64,000 nt of DNA from Aptenodytes patagonicus. Taxonomy: Eukaryota > Chordata > Aves > Sphenisciformes > Spheniscidae. The notes below the pieces were generated by a model. It was not told the origin of the DNA. It saw only the letters and a program-made list of their open reading frames with translations, and made no database searches. Position numbers and translations under genes: made by a program. The stretch lies in NCBI RefSeq assembly GCF_965638725.1, contig NC_134951.1:2914001-2978000 (forward strand), read 5' to 3'. The first letter of the stretch is position 1. Each line of letters opens with the position of its first letter. This document shows, piece after piece, positions 13,255 through 25,292 of this stretch.

Positions 13255-15186
13255 TGGAATGTATATTCTCCTCCCCCCCACCCCCAAATAACCTCTTGAC
13301 CTGATCCTTGCTGTAGCCACCACCAACTCCTCTTGCAAATTGGATGCTGCTTTAAATGTGAAAACAAATGTTCAAGAAGCTATAAAACCTGAATGAAAGC
13401 TAAAGCTGAATTTATAAAGCCTTGTTGCATATGAGCCAAAAGTGCAAAAAGCTCTATATAATGAACTAACCTGCCACTCATATAAATATAAATATATATA
13501 AATATATTAAAATCAGACTGTTCTACAAAATTGTGTATTTGTATTTTTGTGTACGTACAATTTTCTGCTAAGCAGAAGGAGGATGTAGTATAGGATGATG
13601 TGAGAAGAGATTTTGTTTAATCATATTTCTTTGTTACTTATTTTTGTTAACATCCAGATGCCTGTCTTTGTCTTCTGTGTATGACACTGTTCGAAAGGTG
13701 CAGTATCTCTCTCCCGCCCGCGCATTAAACCTCTTCCACCGTGAAAGAGTCGGGTAATGCCACGCTTCATCATCAAACCCCGCAAATACGCCTAGGTCTT
13801 GATCTTAACAAGGGCTGCTCGTTCAGCTTAAAGACTATGTATTTCACAGTGGCATTTAATGGGCACGTTGTGTTCGTTGCTCCTAATAGTAATGTCAAAT
13901 ACTCATGCGCTGGTTGATTGCTTTTCACACGGGTGTTCTCCAAGCACGCTGTCTGCACCACCCACGGTCTGCAGTATCTTTGCTACCGGTCCGCAGCCTG
14001 ACGTTTCAGGGAGGGGGAGGAAAAAGAAAAATAAAGAAGTAGTGTAGACTGGGAGAGAGGATGAACGGATCCTCGTGTTAAAGTTACTTACGGAAGAAAA
14101 GCAGCCAGGGAAGCAGTACTGTATATCACAGGGGAGTGAATCTCAGGTAACAGCACCACGGAGGAAGATGGAGGAAGGTGCCGCCGGCAGCTCGTGTTCC
14201 CCACAGCTGTCCGCACGCTGCCAAAGGGTGTTTTTGCTTTCGGGAAGGCGAGCCGGCAAGGTAATAGGTTGTAACGTTCCCCGTGCCGCTTGAGAGACAT
14301 CCTTCCATCGCAGGAGTTGCACGCGAGCCACGCGCATCTCTGGTGGCTTTACGACGGTTTGGTCCATTGCTGTAAGAACACCGGTAGCGGCCTTATTTGA
14401 TGAGGTTCATCTTCTCGTGGCTTGATGCCCTTGCAGTCAAGATAGTGATTTTTGAGAAGAACATTCTAAAGTCTTGTCCAAATCACTGCATTTATCCGCA
14501 TGATGCCGAGCGGGCCTGCTCCATCGTTTGCCGCAAGGAGAAAAGTAATAGTTTTTCTCCCTTGGTGCACTTGGGAATTGTTAGTTACACATTATAGAGT
14601 GGAGAACTCTCCAGGGAAAGAGGGGGGTCAAAGGAGAGCTAGATAAAACGGGATGCAGGGGAAAAACTAATGCAAAGCTTTGGGCACGAGGTGATGGACG
14701 TTCGCCTTCCAGTTCCACCGCAGACTTGGCTGCAGACCCTTGAGGCAAACCGGTCCTTGCCGCGTGCTTCAGTGTTCCCATCTCCGAAACGCAGGTGAGA
14801 GTTAATATCTGTCACATCTTCCTCAGGCGGCAGGTGCTGCGAAAGCGTGAAGTACCAACTTCTTCCCTTGTGTCCTTTGCTCTCTTTTTTTTTTTTTTTT
14901 TTAAATTTAATTTCTAACATTGTTTGAACTGAATTTTGGCCCAGGGAGAGCGATACTGCATCTTTACATGTAGGGCTCATATTTATAACAATGTGTAATG
15001 ACTGTAGCAAAGTCCTTGTTTCTATATGTGAATGGACAGAGAAACAAGTGCTCTATTGTATTGATTAAAATAGTTAAAATGAGTCCTGTATCATTGTATC
15101 TCCTATTCTGGATTAGTGCCTTTTGGACAGTAGACTGTTCTGTAATTAAAATGTAGTATAACTGCTTTTTTGTACAGTTTTGTTTT

Positions 15187-15192
15187 AATAAA
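15187..15192 (+). promoter_or_regulatory. poly(A) signal AATAAA
   Basis: TTTTAATAAAACTTTTTTTT, preceded by a TGTA-type upstream element (TTTTGTACAG) and followed by a T/G-rich stretch (TTTGTGTTTATTTT). This is a textbook plus-strand 3' processing site. Confidence 0.65.
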
Positions 15193-15237
15193 ACTTTTTT
15201 TTAATTTGTGTTTATTTTAGTATTGTACCTATTAGAA

Positions 15238-15243
15238 AATAAA
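15238..15243 (+). promoter_or_regulatory. second poly(A) signal AATAAA
   Basis: GAAAATAAAAATG 51 nt after the first signal, with a TTTCTTCTGTCGTCCTTTTTTGTG downstream element in two pieces at 15268-15293. It is a likely alternative cleavage signal of the same transcript. Confidence 0.55.
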
Positions 15244-16278
15244 AATGTATAACTCAACAACGATGCATTTCTTCTGTCGTCCTTTTTTGTGCAAAGCCGT
15301 CTGGGCGTGAAAGCCCGAGAGAGGCCTTGGACGCAAGTAAGACCCAAAATGTGTCTTGAGAGCTTAGCAAACGTAGAAAATGCTAACTCACTCGAGGAAG
15401 ACTTAGGTCTTTGTGCCTTCCCCCTTTTTGTAAGGACGGGCTCTGGGCGGGAGGAAGGTGGTGGACGCTACAGTTGAAGCGGTGGCATCGCTTCCTTGGC
15501 GCTTGAGCCAGGGGCCGGCACCGGAGGCCTTTTGGGGCTCTTTCCTCTAAAAGAAGATACTAAGAGTAGAGTTTTATCTACTTCTTTGGAGTGCACTGGT
15601 GCTTGTCACGAGTAAAGGTGCTGGTGACGGTACAGTAACGTAATGGCCAAGGGGACGGTGCGAGCAAGGCGAAAAGGTGCACCGCTCTTTGGAACCCCCC
15701 CGCCGGGCTCCGGGAGCCTGGAGAAGGACCCTGTGAGGCGCATCCCAACACAGAAGGGCTCTCGCGCGAGGGGGTGTTGAGGGTCTGCAGGGAGCAGCCT
15801 TTGGGGCCGTTTGGCAATAAAACCAGAAAGATGTTGAAGTAACGAGTACAGGCATAATTCTGAGAAGCCAAAGGCACGAGGGGGCTTTGGCTGCCCTTTC
15901 ATCCTGGCCTGGTTGTGCTCAGTATCTCGGGGGTCTCCAGACAGGGTCAGCGGGGGGGGGGGTGGGTGAGGAGAGAGCTTCATAAAAACGGGGGAAGGAG
16001 TTTCTGCAGCGGGTGTGTATGAATTAGGTAGCAGGGCAGAGTCTTAGTATCATGGAAATAGATTTATTTATTGAAATGGTGTCTGGGTTGTGCAATACTG
16101 GTTAAAATCAGTATGTGCAGCCAGGGTTTGGGGGTGATTTTGGGGCTTTGCTCAGGATGGACGCCCCCAAGACAAGGGGCAGGGCAACCCTCGTTGCGTT
16201 GGAGCTGCGGATGATGAGTGATATACCTTAGGGGTGGAAGCACCTTTCGAACGGGTCCCTGTGCCTCTCTGAGACATT

Positions 16279-16336
16279 GGGGGTGGGGGGGTGTGGGGGT
16301 GGGGTGTGTGTGTGGGGGTGGGTGGGGGTGGGGTGG

Positions 16337-16418
<82 letters not shown>
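16279..16418. repeat. G-rich tract followed by a (TC)39 repeat
   Basis: 16279-16340 is built of GGGGTGG-type units on the plus strand with many runs of four or more G. It runs straight into an uninterrupted (TC)39 at 16341-16418. The open frames over it, such as the Arg-Glu repeat frame on the minus strand, are artefacts of the repeat. Confidence 0.97.
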
Positions 16419-16421
<3 letters not shown>

Positions 16422-17171
16422 TGCCATGTTAGCTGAAGGGGGGGGTCTCTCCTGGAGGGAGCAGGCTGGGGATGGGGGACCAAACCTGCAGGGAACGCGG
16501 GGCTGTCACCACCCGCACGGCCCCGCTGCCTCCTCCTGCCTCCCGGCTTTCCAAAGGAAGCAGTAAAAGTGAAAAAAAGGGCCGTGCTGTAAATCAGGGT
16601 TGGCTCAGTAGCTAGAACTGGCGGCTAAGCCCCCAGAACTGTTGGCTTTTGAGCCATTTTTCTCATTGGGTTTTGTTTCTTTACAAGTTAATCTCCAACA
16701 CGTTTCATTTCATTCTAATTTCCATCATAAGGGCGACCCACTGGAACAACTCGGCTGTTACGGAGGAGTTGACAACGCTGCCGACCATCGGGGCCACGTC
16801 CCCCAGCTCTTTTTTTTTTTTGGAGGGGAGAGGGGGAATGTGACAGGCCCCACACGCAGAGGGCAGGAGCGGTGGTGATGGGGCCTTGCCCGGTGTGAGC
16901 AGGTGCACATGCAGAGCCTCTTCCCGAGGAGAAAGGTCCCCATCACTGCCCTGGGCAGAGGATGAAGGACAAAGGCCTCTCCCTGCCTCACAGATGAAAA
17001 CCAGGGATGCGGAAAAGCTCCATTTGGGCATCTTTAAAAACAAACCAACCAACCATCACATGTCGGTGGCCAAAGGTGAGCAAAAATCCCCCGCAGAAAT
17101 CTGTCCAGCTCGTGGAGGAGCAGCTCCTCGCATGGCTCAGCCGGGGTCAGGCGAGACGCCCATGTGTGTGA

Positions 17172-17229
17172 CACACCACCCCCCCCCACCCCCCCACCCC
17201 CCCCACACACCCCCCCACACCCCCACCCC
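17172..17229. repeat. C-rich (CCCCCCA)n tract
   Basis: Runs of three to nine C separated by A or ACA on the plus strand, so G-runs on the minus strand; a G-quadruplex candidate there. Confidence 0.95.
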
Positions 17230-18087
17230 ATCCCAGCACCGTAACCACACTCGCCTCCTTCCCTTGGCTGCCTCCAGCTGAAGCCCAGCGGCTCTGTTGA
17301 CTTCCCCGCTTGCCTGTTGTGGCAAAAGGCTTGAAGACAAGTGAGAACAATGAAAGGGGTATTAATTTGAAGGAGAGCAGGGGAAAAAAGATGTTCTTTG
17401 TGGGTTTGGGTTTTTTTTTCGTGGTTGGTTTTTTTTTATTATTATTTTCCTGCTCATTTTGATCGGTGCCTTTTAAAAACAGCTTTGGCTGAAAGAACAG
17501 AAAGCGGAGTGCAGTTGCGGTGCGGGGAAGGTGTTACAACCACCTTCCGGGACGAGCACGGTTTGAACAAAGTAACGGCACTTCAAAAGGCTCCTGTGTT
17601 TCAGCCAAAGATTTTTTTTTTTTTTTTCCCTCCCAGAAGGTAAAACATTAAAAGGAAGTGGCTTTAAAAAAGAAAAAAGCAGCTGTATTTTTTGTGCACT
17701 GATTGCAAGACAACACAGATAAAAATATCCTTTGCTAAATGACTTTCAGCAGGGATTGTGGAATCAACACAACGTTTCTTGCTTTAAAAAAACCAAACTG
17801 AAACAAAACCACTCCCAAGAAAATCCAAGTCAGCCCCTGCCCGTTGTTTCCAACACGAAGCTGTATTGTGGAGAAAAACGTTGCCAAAGAGAAAGAAAAT
17901 GATGTGACCTAGGGAGGGAGTTTCAGGGGCCTCTTGCTGCCCTGAAACATTGGTTGGGTGCGTTGGGTTTCTCCTCACCCCGAGGGTTGGCGGTAGCAGG
18001 GTTCCCCGCAGCGCCAACCTCCCTGCCTGTGCCTGTACCTCCAGAATAACCCCCCTCAACCACAGCAAGGTACAAAAGTCCCTGGGA

Positions 18088-18103
18088 CCCCCCCCCCCCC
18101 CCC
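18088..18103. repeat. poly(C) 16-mer
   Basis: Uninterrupted C16 followed by GCCCCGC. Assembly errors in length are likely. Confidence 0.9.
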
Positions 18104-19780
18104 GCCCCGCAGGGCCCCACGGCGCCCAGCGCTCATTGACGTGCAAGGCAGCAGCAGGGATATGAGGGGAGACGTTTTCCACCGTGCGCTGGATCAGTTC
18201 TGGGACAGAAGACGCAGAGCAGGGCACGGCGCTGCTGCCAAAGGCGGGTCATCGTTTGGCAGCGCTCGTGCCTGTGACCAAAGCTTGTGCATATCAAGAG
18301 GCTCCATTAAGCGCCGGTGAGACTCGCGGGCACCTCCGTGCCCGCGGCAGGTCACGTCGCGTCACCACGGCCGCTCCTCGGGCACCGGCGGATGCGTTTA
18401 GCGTGAAGGGACAACCTGCAGCATCGTCCCAGGCGGTTTGACCCAGGGTGCAAGCAGGGAGGTGAGCAGGCCGTGGCATGGGGCAGCTTCGCTGAGTAAT
18501 GGGCATTTGCTCGGTGTTGCAAGGGCCTGGGAGGGCTGCCGCAACATGAGGGAGCTGTAATTTGTCTTGGTTTTTGGTTTGTTTCTTTTTTTAATTTTGA
18601 ATTTATCAGGTTTTTTTTAGTTTCCTGATTCACGTCCGTTACATTAATCGGAGACGTCGACAACCTGTAAGAGGCGCCTGCCCGGCCTCCCAGTGCTCTG
18701 CCCAAACCCCCAGCCCATGACACAACCCAACAGCAGACGCCTTTCAGCAGCATCAGCACCAGGGGGCTGGGGCAGGGGGTCCCTGGGGCTGGGGTGGGAC
18801 GATGTGAGGCGGAAAGTCCCGCTGAGCGATCGGGAGATGGTTTAGTTGTTTGGGTTTTTTTGTTGTTGGGTTTGGTCCGTGTCCCCCCCCCAAGAGCCAA
18901 AGCTTTTACACCCCAGACCTAAGCAACACAACCGTACTGCTGGGCTTCCCGACCCGTGTGACACTGGTCACTGCAGAAGGTACGGCAGCCGCTGTCCCCT
19001 TCCCCTCGTAGCTGGCCGGTGCAAACCAATGCTGAGCTCATTGGAGTAGCCCGTCTTCTCATCCGCCGCTTGCTGCATCTGTACAATTTGGGGGAAATCA
19101 GGTAACACCAGGCTGCGATCCCATTAAAATAAGCGTTAGCACCGAGTCCAGCCCGATCTGGTTTTCCAAAAGGAGCAATCTGCATCCCAACTCCCTCCCC
19201 ACAAGCTGGTTTCTGGATTTTTTTTTTTAAGCAGTTTCCCTGCAAAACTTGCCCCATCCCAGCCGGCGTCCGCCTTCCCTGCCCCCAAAGCACCGGGGCC
19301 GTTCGCCCAGGTCCGGGGGGCTGCAAGCAGTTGGTTTTTACAGCCCACAGGGGAACCGAAGGAGCAGGGGAAAGAAAAAAAATCACTGCAGCGACTAAGG
19401 GCAGGGCCGGCAGCGACAACCCCTTGTCCGGTCCGAAGCCCGCCAGCTGGAGAGCATGGGGGGAGCACGGCCAGACCTCCATCTGCTTTTATTTAGCGTA
19501 ACGATAGGGAACATGGGTATCGAATAAAGCCCTCCCTTGGCTCAGCATAGCTCCGCGGAGCCACGGTCTGTGCCGAGGATTCCCACACCTGAATGGCTGT
19601 GGGCAAAGTGCTATTTTTCCTGAGCATCAAGGAGGAGGGAGGACGGAGGGAAGGTAAAGCCGTGGGTTCCTGCTCATCGATGGGAAGGTCCCTAAATTGC
19701 AGGCGACAGGGCCAAAGTCTTGTTTGAAACGGATCTCGGCAGCCTCGAGCGATGCCGCTCCATCGAAGGGCCACGAATGC

Positions 19781-20790
19781 ATAGAATCATAGAGGTTGGA
19801 AAAGACCTCTAAGATCATCGAGTCCAACCGTCGACCCAACACCACCATGCCCACTAAACCATGTCCCTAAGTGCCTCATCTACTCATCTTTTAAATACCT
19901 CCAGGGATGGGGACGCAACCACGTCCCTGGGCAGCCTGGTCCAATTAACCACTCTTTCAGTGAAGACATTTTTCCTCACGTCCAATCTAAACCTCCCCTG
20001 GCACAACTGGAGGCCGTTTCCTCTCGTCCTATCGCTTGTTCCTTGGGAGAAGAGACCGACCCCCACCTCGCTACAACCTCCTTTCAGGGAGTTGTAGAGA
20101 GCGATGAGGTCTCCCCTCAGCCTCCTTTTCTCCAGGCTGAACAACCCCAGTTCCCTCAGCCGCTCCTCGTCAGACTTGTTCTCCAGACCCCTCACCAGCC
20201 TCGTTGCCCTTCTCTGGACACGCTCCAGCACCTCGACGTCCTTCTTGTAGTGAGGGGCCCAAAACTGAACACAGTATTCGAGGTGCGGCCTCACCAGTGC
20301 CGAGTACAGGGGCACGATCACTTCCCTACTCCTGCTGGCCACACCATTTCTGATACAGGCCAGGATGCCATTGGCCTTCTTGGCCGCCTGGGCACACTGC
20401 CGGCTCATGTTCAGCCGGCTGTCAACCAACACCCCCAGGTCCTTCTCTGCTGGGCAGCTTTCCAGCCACTCTTCCCCAAGCCTGTAGCGCTGCATGGGGT
20501 TGTTGTGGCCGAAGTGCAGGACCCGGCACTTGGCCTTGTTGAACCTCATACAGTTGGCCTGGGCCCATCGATCCAGCCTGTCCAGGTCCCTCTGCAGAGC
20601 CTTCCTACCCTCGAGCAGATCAACACTCCCGCCCAACTTGGTGTCGCCTGCAAACTGACTGAGGGTGCACTCGATCACCTCATCCAGATCATCAATAAAG
20701 ATATTAAACAAGACCGGCCCCAGTACTGAGCCCTGGGGAACACCGCTCGTGACCAGCCGCCAACTGGATGTAACTCCATTCACCACAACT
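19781..20790 (-). mobile_element. young 5'-truncated CR1 LINE with long RT reading frame
   Basis: Non-LTR retrotransposon of the CR1 clade. The minus-strand frame 20786-19884 (300 codons) has no internal stop: [20 protein letters not shown], a thumb region with [19 protein letters not shown] and [13 protein letters not shown], and a C-terminal [14 protein letters not shown]. The catalytic motif is QFAGDTKL instead of the usual FADD, so the second box Asp is lost. The 3' UTR ends GGTTGGAAAAGACCTCTAAG (seen in reverse) and an ATTCTAT terminus at 19781. 5' truncation is near 20790. The frame stops early (FKR then TGA) compared with the copy at 43856. Confidence 0.95.
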
Positions 20791-20854
20791 CTAAACCTTT
20801 TGGTGATACAAACCGGATTAACAAAGCGCAGACTTAACGGCTCTAAAGATGATG

Positions 20855-20860
20855 TTTATT
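20855..20860 (-). promoter_or_regulatory. distal poly(A) signal AATAAA of KIF13B
   Basis: On the minus strand AATAAACATCATC follows an AU-rich stretch (20880-20960), with T/G-containing sequence further downstream, the usual arrangement of a 3' end. Expected cleavage is about 15-20 nt later, near 20838. Confidence 0.7.
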
Positions 20861-23800
20861 TAGGTACTGCAGGCTGCATCGCATGTATAATACATTATTA
20901 CAGTAATTTAGTATTGTACAGAAATAATTAAAAACTTTACAGCTCATTACAAAGTATCTTTGGATTTTAGCTCATTTAAAGTACACCGATCGACACGTAA
21001 TACCACAGTGTAAATAGCCACTCTTTATATACAGACCCACTACATTTACAGAAATCAACAGAAAGACGAGCTGGAACAGGCTCTCCCAAGACACGGCGGA
21101 CGTTAGCGGTGGTGAAAAAGCAAAACGTACGTCGGCTGCAATGAGCACGCTTGGGGCGCGTGGGGAGGAACGGCACTAGAGACAAGGATGTCTGAAGCGA
21201 GGCGGGAACGCGCCGATTCACACTCTGCCAGTTACTGCTCGGAGCGCGGCTCCCCTGTCGGCTTCAAAATCAGTTTGGCAGGGGAAAGCGAGGGGGAGAG
21301 CAGCTGCCTTCTCCTGCCGAACAAAAGCACCGCTCCTACTGAGCGGGTAAGGCCGGTGAAGGGGAAATGTCTTTAACGCGTCCCTACCGCTCTGCGCCCC
21401 CTCGCTGGGTTTAAGGAGCCCCAGGCCACGTCCCTGTTCTCTCCGCCGCAGCATTCGGACGCCAGAGCCAGGACAAGGCTTAGCCAGGCTGGGCCAGGAG
21501 GCTCTGCCGCCAGTTGAACCCAGCCTAGCCGGGGGCTCATGGGCAGAGAGCAGCGGCCGAGCCTTTCTCGGGGGTGAAAAATATGATGGTGGTTTAGGAG
21601 GAGGGCGGAGAGAGCAGAAACCGAAGCAAAGATAAAGGAGATAAAGGAACAAGACACTTATTTGTGACCCCAGCTCAAGAGTATTTTGTAGTGTGACCAG
21701 TCTGCACCTTTACTTACTAGGGAGGATCTCCCTTTCCTAAAAGCTAGGCAGCCTCGAGGCCGGCGTGAAACCCAGCCCCTCGCTGCGTTAGCTGCTGACC
21801 CAGGGATAAGGCACTGCGAAAACTGAACCTGTGCAAAGAACCAGCAGTACCAGCGTAAGGACAACACAAGCATCGACACAGAAAAGACTCTTCAACAGCT
21901 CCGTTACCGTACACAGGTCTGTACAACACCCAAGCTCGTTTCGTGCAGGTTTTCACGACCGACAGGTAGGAACGAGGGGGGTTTCTTGGTTCGTAGGAGA
22001 GCAAAGAGGCGTTGAACATCCCGCCTCGCGGGCAGCAGCGGGGAGCTTCCATCTCAACCACTGACAAAACTCTCTTCTTAAGGACTCGGGCAGCATTACC
22101 ACGCAGAACTTGTTTCTATGAGTTTTCCTCAACTAAACTACATCATTAAACAGGGAAGAGCCAAGGCCCTCGAACTGAAAAGGTATCATTTTGGACACAG
22201 AGATCAAAACACCACGAGCGCTGAACGTAACACAGGAAAAAGCCTTGGCTTGGTTTGAGAAAACCCAAAAAAGTCCCTCCAAAAAAATACCATCCCCTTG
22301 GCTGACTCGGAGCAAACGACACCACGCTTCAAAAGCCCGCAGCCCGTGCGGAGGAAGGGACCCGCAGAGCTGCGGACACGGGTTCGGACCCTTACGTTTC
22401 CTACGAACCAACGCAATTTTCTACGCCCAGAATCCGAGATCCATCCACGGTTCAGGGATCCAGAAAGCAAGCTTGCACCACCGAGCAGACACAGGAGACG
22501 AGACACTCGCTACAAATTACAGTTCCTGCATTAAATATTCTTCTTCCCTGTATAAAGTGCATGAAAGTCTTGGAAAATATGCATAGCTATTAACGCGCCA
22601 GCCTCAGCTGCTGAGCAGTTCCAGTAAGAGCACCTCCTCCTTTATGCTGAGCGTAGTTTTTCTAATGTTATCAATTAAAAAAAAAAGCATACGTTACCTT
22701 CAGTATGGTTTTAAACTGTTTTCTGGTTAGTTGGCTTAGCTGGTGCAGAGTAACAGATGGCTTTGAGTAGAGGGATGTGCACTCACTGTGCCCAAATCTT
22801 GGAAAATATCTTTAGAAGGAACCTCACGTGCTCAGGAAAGCTGGGGTGAGCAGGAGGGAGTCAGAGAAGTCCTCTGAGAGCGTCCTCACGGCCGGATTGG
22901 ATTTGTTTGGCTTTCTGGAGCTTGCGCCGCATCGGGGTGAGTCAGTCAGGGTGGCTTCATTTTTGGGGCGGGTGTCAGGGCGGGATTTGAGGAGAGGTTT
23001 AGTTTCAAAAGTCAAACGAGACAATAAAAACCGAGAGAGCTACGAGTAAAATCCTCCCTCCACCAAAGTCAACCAGGCGCTCTGTCAGCAGAGCCACTTC
23101 GTCACGCTAATCGTCCACTGACGTTTGAAAACATACCAGCCGTATTTAAGACATTTGCTTCCAGGTCAAGTTATCCGAGAGGAGGCAGCAAGTATGTTCC
23201 GTTCAAACCGCGATTCACACCCCTCTAAATACGCACAGCACGGTTTTGTAACACGACCGAGGGCGGGTGGGAGAGGAAATCCACCCCGTATCGGCCGGTT
23301 GCAGCCTCCGACCACGTGCTCCAGACGTGCAAACACTGAAATACGTCCTCACGCGGTCAGAGCTGTAGTACAAACACGGCCAGAGGAATTTATAGTGGCA
23401 TAAACAGTGAACTATTAACCCAGCTACCTTCTGCTTGACCCTTTCGCTCCTGCGACTTGGATACCTTTACATTGGCCCCGGAGAACTCCGGTCTTCAGAG
23501 ACAGCGGTGGAAGAAAAGAGGCTTCCAAAAGGAGCTGGACAGGTTCTTCCCTTCGTATCTCCCCCAAGGGGGCCACCTAGCAAACATCGAGAAGTTTTAA
23601 AGACATCCCTAAATCCAGTAAATGAAATGCTGAGACTAAATAACAAACCCCAACTGTCAGTTAGGGGGCTGTTTCACATTAGCTGACTTTCTGCAGCACG
23701 TCAGAACAAAGTGCAATTAGAAAAACGGTACAGATGGATTTTAGAAAACTTACAAGGCAGCATAAGATGCATCGTATTAACTAGCGGGCGGTCTTTCATC

Positions 23801-25286
23801 AGTAAGACTCGTCACACCCCAAAACGAAACGTCGTTTTGTTGCATGAGTCAAGTCCATAAAAACAGTTGCAACTTTAAAACCCAGGATTTTAGCGTCTGA
23901 ATTATTCATGATTAAATTTCTCCCATCGTCTTGGCTTGAACGGACAGGAGCTTCGTGCAAAGGAAAAGGAGGAAAAACTGTACACTAAAAATATCTTTAA
24001 AAGCTGGTCTGTACATTTTATATTAAGATTTCTTTATGAAAATTTAGGAAACACTGAAACTAGGTACACGAAGCTGAAAGGATACACGAATCCCTGGCAG
24101 TACTATGCATGCTGCACTGTAACCCATCCCACTTATTTCTGCTACAGATTAGTTTCTATTTTAATTTTATTCCTTCTGCATAAATGATATTAATTACAGT
24201 AAATCAGCATAATTATCTCCTTCGCTAAGCATCCCTATCTCCTTTGATGACAATGTATCTTTCCCTTGGACCTCTGAACCAGACGGGTAAGGCACTTAGA
24301 TACCCACGTGCAGCACGGGCGGTGACTAGACACATATTAAAGTTTCATCATTGATTTAGCATCCTAAATATTCCCCACGTAGATAAAACGTCTATTGCTC
24401 AAGCTGTCCAATCCCCCCGTAATGACTAAACAAGATAGAAACAGCTCAGAATACGAGAGTCTGTGGCCCTTCTTGATTTGTTAGAAAATGAGCGTATGTA
24501 CGTAGATACCTGCACACGTAAATATACACACATGTACAGCAACGTGTAATTTGTGCCACAGGCAGTTAAAAACTAGCAAGGGTTACCAAAAATAAAATCA
24601 AGTTTTATAAAAGCCAGCCCAAACCTCCCCCTTTCAAGAGAGATTTGTTTTGGGGACGACTCTTCAGCTGTTCAGCCGGGTTTGCTTTCGCGTGCCGCTG
24701 GGACGGTTTAGCTGGCGAGGGAGGCACCTCCTCTTTGGATCGACGCTCGGTATGGTGCTAGTAGAGCTCCTCTGTGCAACGTCGGGCGGTGGATGATTGT
24801 AAAGCGCAAACATTTCATATTTTAAAATAATAAATAAAAATAAATAGACTGGATTAATCTCGTTACAAGGGCAGCGGCCCTCTGCTTTGCATAGTGTCTC
24901 CAAAGGCTGGGTGGGAACATCGAAGCACTTAAGTGCTGATATCTCTGCAAAAATCCTCCTGGCCCAAAGGACAGAACCAACGAGAAGAAGGTCCTGCCAC
25001 TTTGGGGCAAGGGAGAGAGGGGATCCTGTCATGGTGAGAGCACGCGTTAAACAGATTACAGACAGCAAATTCGCTCAACTCCCCTCTTTCCTAAAAAGAA
25101 GGGATCAAAAATATTACAGAGCGGGTCATGGGCCTTCTCCCGTTCCCAACAAATCAGCTAGAAAGATTGTGCTGATTTCCACAGAAGGAGAGAGGGACAA
25201 CAGGACAGGAATCAAAACAGGCACCGGTCCCAGGTCACAAAACCAAAGAGCTGTTGCTTTTTTAAATGAAGGGGTTTGGGGGGTTC

Positions 25287-25292
25287 TTTATT
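25287..25292 (-). promoter_or_regulatory. proximal poly(A) signal AATAAA of KIF13B
   Basis: A canonical AATAAA on the minus strand about 540 nt after the stop, followed within 60 nt by a T/G-rich element (TTTGGTTTTGTG). It could give a short-UTR isoform. Confidence 0.5.

Larger units (their letters stand above)
13300..15260 (+). other. probable 3'UTR end of a plus-strand gene (HMBOX1 by synteny)
   Basis: This stretch changes character from its surroundings. The AU-rich 13360-13660 and 14880-15250 contain TGTACAG, TTTTATT and ATTGTA elements and end in two AATAAA signals. No coding exon precedes it that I can identify. In mammals and birds HMBOX1 lies tail to tail with KIF13B, which is the only reason for the name. 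It could instead be a noncoding transcript. Confidence 0.4.
15261..19780. other. GC-rich intergenic interval between convergent gene ends
   Basis: No recognisable gene. The open frames of 100-190 codons here (for example 18352-18900 and 18919-19482 on the minus strand) come from high GC with few stops and show no domain. It contains G-, C- and CT-rich simple repeats listed separately. Confidence 0.55.

Noticed and set aside
16064..16483. Arg-Glu repeat frame (minus) and Ser-Leu repeat frame (plus)
   Set aside because: Both are translations of the (TC)39 and G-rich simple repeat, not genes.
18352..19482. Two minus-strand frames of 182 and 187 codons
   Set aside because: Lie in GC-rich DNA with few stops, have proline/arginine-rich chance composition and no family resemblance.
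20043..20729. 228-codon plus-strand frame
   Set aside because: Antisense shadow of the CR1 reverse transcriptase.
22133..25068. Several 100-150 codon frames on both strands in the KIF13B 3'UTR
   Set aside because: No domains, overlapping on both strands, no splice context; treated as chance.
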